11,290 nucleotides of DNA, from contig CAYZZU010000056.1 in assembly GCA_964483105.1 (NCBI GenBank), forward strand, positions 1 to 11,290. The letters are read 5' to 3'. The notes under the pieces are model-generated. The model was not told the origin of the DNA, searched no databases, and worked only from the letters and a program-made list of their open reading frames with translations. Numbering within the stretch: position 1 is the first letter of the stretch; each line of letters starts with the position of its first letter. This DNA is from CAYZZU01 sp964483105 (lineage in GTDB: Bacteria; CG2-30-53-67). The position numbers and the translations under genes were made by a program. This document shows positions 6,533 to 11,290 of this stretch, in pieces.

Positions 6533-6568
6533 AAAAAACCCCGGCTTTCCAAGAGGAAATCGGGGTTT
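6533..6568 (-). terminator. Intrinsic terminator, expression platform of the cobalamin riboswitch
   Basis: On the minus strand AAACCCCG (6561-6568) pairs with CGGGGTTT (6536-6543). An inner TTTCC/GGAAA stem (6546-6550 with 6555-6559) has a 4-base loop, and a six-T run (6533-6538) ends the structure. It lies between the riboswitch aptamer and cobU, 41 bases before the start codon. This fits transcriptional attenuation when B12 is abundant. I did not identify the anti-terminator pairing with certainty. Confidence 0.85.
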
Positions 6569-6619
6569 GAATCCTGCGCATTTCACCTCCCTTACTCCTC
6601 GAAGTCCGGTGAACTCTTG

Positions 6620-6800
6620 ATTTTCAGGCAGGTCTTCTGGCTTACGGGCTCATCGAGATCACTCTCGAAGAAATCATTGCACCTTCCCATCCGCTTTCAG
6701 CAGACAGTGGCATACGCAATGAACTAACCCGAACACAGCGGCGGGTCCGCGAGGGATTCTCACCCTCTTCCCTTTTCAGCAAATATGCACCTGAAAATTT
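6620..6800 (-). promoter_or_regulatory. Cobalamin riboswitch aptamer upstream of cobU
   Basis: Read on the minus strand, closing stem P1 forms between TTTTCAGG (about 6790-6797) and CCTGAAAA (6621-6628). The conserved core GAGAATCCCTCGCGGACCCG with the following CCGCTGT lies at 6735-6760. GCCACTGTC and GGGAAGGTGC follow, and the B12 box AAGCCAGAAGACCTGCC sits at about 6627-6643. The order and spacing match the adenosylcobalamin-class aptamer. It precedes the intrinsic terminator and the cobU-cobT-cobS-cobC-cbiA-bzaF series, so cobamide should repress the whole unit. Confidence 0.95.
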
Positions 6801-6807
6801 TTGATCA

Positions 6808-6835
6808 ATTTAACATCATCAACAATCAGAGTCAA
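6808..6835 (-). promoter_or_regulatory. Sigma-70-type promoter of the B12 operon
   Basis: The -35 TTGACT is at 6830-6835 and the -10 TTAAAT at 6808-6813, with a 16-base spacer (17 if TAAATT is used). The predicted start falls near 6800, exactly where the riboswitch closing stem begins. The -35 lies only 27 bases past the stop of the 62-residue gene, and no terminator is visible between, so some read-through into the B12 leader is possible. Confidence 0.7.
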
Positions 6836-6861
6836 GCAAAAAACAGTAACGCAAGCCGAGT

Positions 6862-7050
6862 CTATTTTTCTTCCTCCAGGGATACGAATCTGCAACTGTT
6901 CTTCTTCATCGCTTCGCACGTTTCATCCCCGGGAATCGCATCCAATGAACAGTCCATACCCTGAAGCATCTGGTAATCCTTCTCGGAGTAGAGAACCGGT
7001 GGAAGATTCGGAGGGAAATAAACACAACCCTTGCATGATTCCCGTTTCAT
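6862..7050 (-). CDS. Small five-cysteine protein of unknown function
   Basis: I do not recognise the family. The 62-residue product has cysteines at 6, 9, 34, 45 and 53, with a CKGC pair next to VYFPPNLPPVLY and a later CSLDAIPGDETC stretch. It is acidic near the C-terminus (SLEEEK), with no signal peptide and no membrane segment. Cysteine spacing could suit a small metal site or redox-active thiols; this is inference. The ATG at 7050 has GAGGG seven bases upstream. That ribosome site overlaps the stop region of the DsrE-like gene, leaving a 7-base gap between them, so the two are clearly co-transcribed and probably act together. Confidence 0.8.
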   Translation of the reverse strand: MKRESCKGCVYFPPNLPPVLYSEKDYQMLQGMDCSLDAIPGDETCEAMKKNSCRFVSLEEEK

Positions 7051-7057
7051 AGAACCC

Positions 7058-7474
7058 TCAAAATTGCATAAACGTCTCTGCCTGATTACCCTTTTCCGTT
7101 AAAAACCACATCGCCCCCACAATCTCATTCATCTCCGGTATCGCATTTTCCCGGGTGACTCCAAAGATCTGAGCCGCAAGACTGCACAAATAAAAGTTCA
7201 CTTTCCCGGTTTCCTTCAGGGCCTTGATGATCTCATACAGATCATCCGGAAGCCCGGCTGAGCGCACCTTCTCTTTTACCATTTCATCAGTCCCTACATG
7301 GTTTCCGCCTACCTTCGTCTCTTTGAGCCCCTCTTCCGTCATGAGTCTTGCAGCCCAGTTCACAAAGAGCAGATCCACCTCATCGTAGGATGCGACCCCG
7401 AGATAGGCAAAGGCCAGTGGAGTCAATACCTTATCATACTCATCGTCTCTGATAATGATGGCCATCTTTCCCAT
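7058..7474 (-). CDS. DsrE/DsrF-like family protein
   Basis: The 138-residue product has the DsrE-like fold signature: an N-terminal strand MAIIIRDDEYDKVLTPLAFAYLGVA, a strand DEVDLLFVNWAARL (31-44) and KVNFYLCSLAAQIFGV (91-106) with a single cysteine, C97, at the place where DsrE/TusD-type proteins carry their sulfur-accepting cysteine. These small cytoplasmic proteins relay persulfide sulfur or act as peroxiredoxin-like subunits. No dsr, tus or rhodanese gene is in the window, so the partner is unknown. GGGAGG lies five bases before the ATG. The gene follows tetR by 66 bases with a palindromic operator between, and it overlaps the ribosome site of the five-cysteine gene. Confidence 0.82.
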   Translation of the reverse strand: MGKMAIIIRDDEYDKVLTPLAFAYLGVASYDEVDLLFVNWAARLMTEEGLKETKVGGNHVGTDEMVKEKVRSAGLPDDLYEIIKALKETGKVNFYLCSLAAQIFGVTRENAIPEMNEIVGAMWFLTEKGNQAETFMQF

Positions 7475-7505
7475 AAGAACCTCCCTTTCTGACCGGACGC
7501 GATCA

Positions 7506-7521
7506 GATCGAACGTTCGGTC
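7506..7521. promoter_or_regulatory. Palindromic operator before the DsrE-like gene
   Basis: The core CGAACGTTCG (7509-7518) is a perfect 10-bp palindrome. With flanks, GAT-core-GTC pairs at 7 of 8 half-site positions. It lies 32 bases upstream of the start codon at 7474. The same 10-bp core occurs at 8120-8129 before tetR, so it is the probable TetR-family binding site. A possible -10 TATAAT is at 7540-7545, overlapping the tetR stop, but no good -35 is visible. Confidence 0.75.
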
Positions 7522-7540
7522 GCTTGGTTGATAAAAAAAA

Positions 7541-8104
7541 TTATACCTTCAGAGCCTTCCAGACAGACTCGAAGATCCCTTCAGCATAACGGGTCAGTTC
7601 GTCGTGTATGACACCATCCCATTTAAGCTGCATAAAACGTATCGGCATGGCGGTCAGACAAACCGTTGCCGTGAAAATATCCATTGGTCGAATCCTCTTC
7701 TGCTCCATTTCGTGCCGGATGAAATTTTTCAGGAACTCAAAGGGTTCGGAAGAGCAGATCGGTTTGCCCTGAGGGATGATTTCCCGGTGCTTGATATAAA
7801 GCGCATATTCCATCATTTCCCTGTTTTCATCAGCAAGCCGCAACAGGGTATGGATAATAGAAAAAAGTTTTCCCTGAACATCTTCCGCACGCGCAACGGA
7901 TTTTTTAAATTCCTCAAGGAGAAAAGCGACCGTTCTTTGAAGATTCTCCCTGGCGATCTCCTCTTTACCTGCAAAGTGATGATAAATAGCCCCTGTGCTG
8001 AGGCCGGTCTCCCTGGAGATATCCCTCATGCTGGTATTAAAATACCCTTTCCGGGTATAAAGTCTCATGGAGGCCCTGATGATCGCTTCCCGCGTACTTT
8101 CCAT
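7541..8104 (-). CDS. TetR/AcrR-family transcriptional regulator
   Basis: The 187-residue length and layout are typical: an N-terminal DNA-binding domain, then an all-helical ligand and dimerisation domain. Residues 5-50 read REAIIRASMRLYTRKGYFNTSMRDIS followed by RETGLSTGAIYHHFAGKEEI, the canonical helix-turn-helix with the YHHF end. The C-terminal part is too variable to give a ligand. The start at 8104 has GGAG eight bases upstream. The gene has its own sigma-70 promoter with a palindrome at the transcription start, and the same palindrome precedes the next gene. It therefore probably represses itself and the dsrE-like pair. Confidence 0.93.
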   Translation of the reverse strand: MESTREAIIRASMRLYTRKGYFNTSMRDISRETGLSTGAIYHHFAGKEEIARENLQRTVAFLLEEFKKSVARAEDVQGKLFSIIHTLLRLADENREMMEYALYIKHREIIPQGKPICSSEPFEFLKNFIRHEMEQKRIRPMDIFTATVCLTAMPIRFMQLKWDGVIHDELTRYAEGIFESVWKALKV

Positions 8105-8119
8105 CCGTCAGCTCCATTC

Positions 8120-8129
8120 CGAACGTTCG
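8120..8129. promoter_or_regulatory. Palindromic operator before tetR
   Basis: CGAACGTTCG is identical to the core at 7509-7518. It lies just downstream of the -10 box, around the expected transcription start and 16 bases before the tetR ATG, a position suited to autorepression. An extra GTTC follows the core, making GAAC-GTTC-GTTC. Confidence 0.75.
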
Positions 8130-8137
8130 TTCTGTAT

Positions 8138-8166
8138 ATCCTACAGAAACCATGGCAAACTGTCAA
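8138..8166 (-). promoter_or_regulatory. Sigma-70 promoter of tetR
   Basis: A perfect -35 TTGACA (8161-8166) and a -10 TAGGAT (8138-8143) are separated by 17 bases. The operator palindrome begins 9 bases downstream of the -10. Confidence 0.75.
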
Positions 8167-8217
8167 GGGAAAACCGGGCCGGCACAAACGGGGGTTATTC
8201 TTTCATCCCGGCTAAAC

Positions 8218-8255
8218 CAGAGAAGCCTTGCCGGCAATCCGGCAAGGCTTCTCTG
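8218..8255. terminator. 17-bp perfect hairpin between the PstS-like gene and tetR
   Basis: The arms 8218-8234 and 8239-8255 are fully complementary around a 4-base loop (CAAT). It lies about 75 bases past the stop of the PstS-like gene and before the tetR promoter. No T-run follows on either strand, so classical intrinsic termination is weak. It may instead protect the 3' end of the transcript or be a REP-like palindrome. Confidence 0.6.
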
Positions 8256-8328
8256 TCATCTCATCCATCCACGTTAGACACCAAACGGTACGCTGAACGC
8301 TTCTCCCGGATCGCGTCCCAACCAGTCA

Positions 8329-9156
8329 TTATCTAAGCGTGAGGGCCTTCCCTTCCTCGAGGTTCACCGTGCCCTGTGCGGCGATCACGGCCTGTCCCTC
8401 CGGGCTCATGGCGAAATCGAGAAATTTCTTCACCTCACCCGAAGGATTCTCCTGTGTCACCAGATAGAGGGGACGATAGAGAGGGTACTTTCCGCTCATG
8501 ATGTTCTCCTTGGTGGGGGCGGCACCGTCAATCTTGAGCATCTTCAGGTGCTTCCTCTTCCTGGCGCTTGAGATTCCCGTCGCGCCGATGGCCAGAGGAT
8601 CTCTCGAGATCGCGGCCTCGATCGGACCGGAACTCTTTTTCTGCTCCGCGCTGGAGGAAAACTTCTGGTCCGGGTTATGGAAAACCTTCTCCCTTAACAT
8701 GAGTCCCACGCCGCTGATTTTCCCTTTCCTGATAAAAAGCTTGATCGGTGCATCAGACCCGCCGATCTCTTTCCAATTCCGGATCTTACCGGTAAACACC
8801 CCCCGCACCTGGTCCAGTGTGATACCGTCAACCGGATTGTTTTCGTTGACAACGATCACCAGTGCATCCCAGGCCACCGGATGGAGTACGGCCACCTTCT
8901 CCTCCGGCACGTCGATTTTGTGTCTGCAGCTTCCGCCGAGGTCGGACGCCCCCTTCGCAACAGCCCGGATCCCCTTGGTGGCGCCACCCCCCTTGATGAG
9001 AATCTTCACCCCGGTCTTCTGCTCATAGACTGAGGCCAGCTCTTTCATGAAGGCCTTTTTGGAAATCCCGCATCCGGTCCATTTCAGTTCCGTGGCACCC
9101 GCCTGTACGGCTGACAAAAACAGTACTACCACGCCGATCCAAAAAAATTTTTTCAT
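8329..9156 (-). CDS. PstS-like periplasmic substrate-binding protein
   Basis: The 275-residue product has a clear signal peptide (KK then a hydrophobic run, residues 4-18, with an AGA-type cleavage site near 19-21). The mature part resembles the PstS/PBP-like phosphate-binding family: GGGATKGIRAVAKGASDLGG at 56-75, AWDALVIVVNENNPVDGITLDQVRGVFTGKIRNWKEIGG at 95-133, and the late SGKYPLYRPLYLVT and KFLDFAMSPEGQAVI segments. C29 and C77 could form a disulfide. No pstC, pstA, pstB or phoU follows, so it is not a standard phosphate transporter operon. It lies 118 bases behind a chemoreceptor gene, and a sensing role is possible. The ligand may be phosphate or another oxyanion. A purine-rich ribosome site (GGGAGGGG, then AGGA) precedes the ATG. 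Confidence 0.85.
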   Translation of the reverse strand: MKKFFWIGVVVLFLSAVQAGATELKWTGCGISKKAFMKELASVYEQKTGVKILIKGGGATKGIRAVAKGASDLGGSCRHKIDVPEEKVAVLHPVAWDALVIVVNENNPVDGITLDQVRGVFTGKIRNWKEIGGSDAPIKLFIRKGKISGVGLMLREKVFHNPDQKFSSSAEQKKSSGPIEAAISRDPLAIGATGISSARKRKHLKMLKIDGAAPTKENIMSGKYPLYRPLYLVTQENPSGEVKKFLDFAMSPEGQAVIAAQGTVNLEEGKALTLR

Positions 9157-9274
9157 TTCCTACCCCTCCCTTTTCCTGAAGATCGAACCATTGAATCCAT
9201 GAACCACCCAAACCGGAAAGATCTTCCGAACCCTTCCGGATCCCCATGATGTCCTGATGGATTCCCATCCGGAA

Positions 9275-10984
9275 TCAACTTGCATAACGGACCTTTTCTT
9301 CGAGAAAACCCTCCGGCGACGGACCGGGACTCCCCGCCGTATCCTGTCTCCTTCTCAAGGTTCCATCGGCAATTTTGAAGAGTCTCACCTGGTCCTGAAG
9401 TCCCACCGCGAGACGCGCCAGGTCCTCGGAAACCACCGCAATTTCTTTTGAGCCGCTCGCGTTTTCCGTTGTAATGCCGGCTACGGTTTCGATGTCCGAG
9501 CTGATCTGCTCCGAAACCGTGGACTGTTCTTCCGTGGCCACGGCGATCTGCGAGATCATAGAGGAGATCTGCTCCACCTTCTCCCCGATCTCCTGCAGGC
9601 GCTCCCCTGTCTCCCGGGCGCCTTCCACACCCGCCTTGACTTCCCTCACCTCGGTTTCCATGGTCTGCACCACATGTCCGGTCGCCTGTTCCATGGCTTG
9701 GGTGGACTGCGCGATTTCTCCGGTCAACTTGATGGTCCGTTCGGCCAGTTTGCGAACTTCATCGGCGACCACCGCAAAACCACGCCCCTGTTCACCTGCC
9801 CGGGCCGCCTCAATGGCCGCGTTCAGCGCGAGCAGATTGGTCTGGTCCGCAATATCATTGATGGATCCCACAATGCTGACGATCTCCGAAACTCTTTTGT
9901 TCAGATCGTGAATGGCCTGCGAGGACTTCGAAACGATCGTCTCGATTCCCTTCATCTTCTTCTGCAAATCATCCATCCGCTCTCTGCCGTTTCGCGCGAT
10001 CCGCGTAGTCTCTTTTGCGGCCTCCGCCGAATCGGAGGCGTTCTTCGCCATATCGACGATGGTGGAGGACATCTCCTGCATCGCGGTGGAAACCTGGGTG
10101 ATCCGGTTCGTCTGTTCATCCGTGCCTTTTACGGTATGATCGCATGTCGCGGACAATTCCTCGGAGGTCGAAGCGAGACGTTCCGAGACCGACAGGACGT
10201 CGCTCACAATCCGGCTCAGATGATCCATCACGGAATTGGTGATCTCCCCGATCTCTCCCAGTTCGTCCCGCTTTTCGATTTCGATCTTCTCGGTCAGGTC
10301 GGCATCGCGAAGCCGGAAGAGACCCTTCTGCATCTTGTTGAATCTCCTGACGATCCGTCTTGTCCCGAAAATGGCGAGAATCGAAATCGCCGCCGCGAAC
10401 AGGGTAGCGCCGAAAAAGATCCAGAGAGTTCTCTGGTTCGCCCTGTCGGCCCTGTCGTTTAAGCCGTTGATCAGTTTCTCCAGTTCCGGTTCCACCGCTT
10501 TCTTGCTCGCGAGGATGTCACCGAGGAGCATCAGCTGGTCCCCGTCCTCGACCGTCACCTCCTCCCGCCGGATTTTCAGCAGTTCGCCAATCTTTTCCCG
10601 AAGGATGCGATACTTACTATCCACCTGCGTCAGGATCGACTCCTCGTGATCGGTCAGGCGAATCCGCCCTCCCTCGGCATCCTCTTTCACCCCGGAAAGG
10701 CTGGAAAAAATGCCGTCAATCCGGTGCAAAACCGATACAAGTTCCTCCTTGACATCTTTCTGCCCCTCCTGGATGACGTACTCAAGGGACTTGCTGGCGG
10801 CCTGAGCGATCAGTCCTTTCTGCTCGTGGGTCAAATCCACAAGTTCTTGAATCTTCTGGTTCTTTTTTTCCGCCATGTACCCCCCAAGGCTGCCAAAAAC
10901 CAGGAGGAGCGTCACTACGGTAAAAGAGACCAGCACTCGGCCACGGATCGTCGATTTCATGACATTCAACAAAGACAAAATCAT
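9275..10984 (-). CDS. Methyl-accepting chemotaxis protein
   Basis: This is an inner-membrane chemoreceptor signalling to CheW/CheA. Counting from the upstream ATG at 10996: TM1 21-41, periplasmic helical domain about 42-188 (four-helix-bundle size), TM2 189-211, HAMP about 212-265, then a long coiled-coil signalling domain. The hairpin tip near 380-412 (DIADQTNLLALNAAIEAARA and GEQGRGFAVVADEVRKLAER) is the universal MCP signature. Glutamate/glutamine-rich flanking helices are candidate methylation regions. The protein ends in a variable tail (SPGPSPEGFLEEKVRYAS) without a CheR-binding pentapeptide such as NWETF. The start is placed at 10984 (569 residues) because GGGGGAAGG lies directly before it; the ATG at 10996 has no ribosome site. 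A sigma-28-type promoter lies upstream. Confidence 0.93.
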   Translation of the reverse strand: MILSLLNVMKSTIRGRVLVSFTVVTLLLVFGSLGGYMAEKKNQKIQELVDLTHEQKGLIAQAASKSLEYVIQEGQKDVKEELVSVLHRIDGIFSSLSGVKEDAEGGRIRLTDHEESILTQVDSKYRILREKIGELLKIRREEVTVEDGDQLMLLGDILASKKAVEPELEKLINGLNDRADRANQRTLWIFFGATLFAAAISILAIFGTRRIVRRFNKMQKGLFRLRDADLTEKIEIEKRDELGEIGEITNSVMDHLSRIVSDVLSVSERLASTSEELSATCDHTVKGTDEQTNRITQVSTAMQEMSSTIVDMAKNASDSAEAAKETTRIARNGRERMDDLQKKMKGIETIVSKSSQAIHDLNKRVSEIVSIVGSINDIADQTNLLALNAAIEAARAGEQGRGFAVVADEVRKLAERTIKLTGEIAQSTQAMEQATGHVVQTMETEVREVKAGVEGARETGERLQEIGEKVEQISSMISQIAVATEEQSTVSEQISSDIETVAGITTENASGSKEIAVVSEDLARLAVGLQDQVRLFKIADGTLRRRQDTAGSPGPSPEGFLEEKVRYAS

Positions 10985-11070
10985 ACCTTCCCCCATTTTA
11001 AATATTTTATTTTCACCATTTGCACCTCAAAGGAAGCCGGAAAGTTTGATTGTTGGGTTTTCAACCTTCC

Positions 11071-11097
11071 TGATCGGCGCTTTCTGAAAAAACTCTA
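11071..11097 (-). promoter_or_regulatory. Sigma-28 (FliA-type) promoter of the chemoreceptor gene
   Basis: On the minus strand TAGAGTTT (11090-11097), an 11-base spacer and GCCGATCA (11071-11078) match the enterobacterial sigma-28 consensus TAAAGTTT-N11-GCCGATAA at 14 of 16 positions with exact spacing. The leader to the chosen start would be about 80 bases. This places the chemoreceptor with flagellar class 3-type genes. Confidence 0.75.
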
Positions 11098-11230
11098 GCA
11101 GGAACTTTCCGCTTCCTCCCCCGCCCCCCCACCATTCCGCGAAGAGGCCCCCGCTGAGGGCAAGCTCACCTCCCCGCCCTAAATGAGCGATAGGAGTTTT
11201 ATCCAAGACAAAGGCCCCTCTGGGTTTAAA

Positions 11231-11270
11231 GGTTTATGGTGAGTATACGACTCACCTGTAAGGTGAAACC
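11231..11270 (+). other. Nested hairpin, structured RNA candidate
   Basis: An outer stem GGTTT (11231-11235) with AAACC (11266-11270) encloses a perfect 7-bp hairpin, GGTGAGT (11238-11244) with ACTCACC (11250-11256), loop ATACG. The bases TATGG before and CCTGTAAGG after the inner hairpin loosely resemble the tetraloop-receptor internal loop (TATGG/CCTAAG) found in group II intron domain I. No GTGYG-type intron start was seen upstream and the window ends before any reverse transcriptase, so identity is open. Confidence 0.4.
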
Positions 11271-11290
11271 GAAGACCGGGAGGGGGGATG

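Larger units (their letters stand above)
10997..11290. other. Gene-free right end with structured, C-rich segment
   Basis: No credible gene covers this stretch. The first hundred bases are the chemoreceptor leader and promoter. From 11101 the + strand is strongly C-rich (cytosine runs at 11117-11131), then contains AGGGC/GCCCT complementarity (11157-11161 with 11176-11180) and a nested hairpin at 11231-11270. The last bases, GGGAGGGGGGATG, could be a ribosome site with the first codon of a + strand gene cut by the window edge; this is only a possibility. Confidence 0.5.

Noticed and set aside
9234..9274. TTCCGGA/TCCGGAA inverted repeat between the chemoreceptor and PstS-like genes
   Set aside because: Only 7 bp with a 27-base loop and no T-run; within chance expectation.
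11101..11290. Cyclic-di-GMP, cobalamin, glycine or SRP/RNase P type RNA at the right end
   Set aside because: None of the conserved core strings of these classes could be found on either strand.

Overview
The window reads as a chromosomal piece of an anaerobic, motile bacterium, most likely a deltaproteobacterium (Desulfobacterota or Desulfuromonadia type). This is inferred from a ThiC-family gene placed inside a cobamide lower-ligand operon, a DsrE-type sulfur protein, a flagellar-type (sigma-28) promoter before a chemoreceptor, and several short intergenic repeat families. Every convincing gene is on the minus strand, so transcription runs from high to low coordinates.

Right to left: (1) 10997-11290 holds no gene I can defend. 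It contains a sigma-28-like promoter for the chemoreceptor and, at the extreme right end, a structured segment of unknown nature. (2) 9275-10984 encodes a two-TM methyl-accepting chemotaxis protein, followed at 8329-9156 by an orphan PstS-like periplasmic binding protein and a 17-bp hairpin. (3) 6862-8104 is a regulated module: a TetR repressor, a DsrE-family protein and a 62-residue five-cysteine protein. The same 10-bp palindrome lies in front of tetR and in front of the dsrE-like gene, which suggests autoregulation plus control of the pair. (4) 126-6835 is a vitamin B12 transcription unit: promoter, cobalamin riboswitch, intrinsic terminator, then cobU, cobT, cobS, cobC, cbiA and a ThiC-family gene that I interpret as bzaF (5-hydroxybenzimidazole synthase).

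The B12 genes form a coherent pathway. BzaF would make the benzimidazole base from aminoimidazole ribotide. CobT would activate it to the alpha-ribotide, CobU would make GDP-cobinamide, CobS would join the two halves and CobC would remove the phosphate. CbiA amidates the corrin ring earlier in the route. No bza methyltransferase genes are in the window, so the predicted local product is a 5-hydroxybenzimidazolyl cobamide unless methylases are encoded elsewhere.

The gaps and gene ends of the cob operon are packed with short repeats: a GTCAGGTCTCAAC inverted repeat after bzaF and after cbiA, CCCCGTGTTCCCCGTGG copies after cobU, cobC and cbiA, a 21-bp AGGATTAACAGGAT inverted repeat, and a CTTCTCCCC hairpin. 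The C-terminal codons of cobU and cbiA are read directly out of these repeats. The DsrE/five-cysteine module with its paired operators, the repeat-derived protein tails and the right-end structured RNA candidate are the parts most worth following up.
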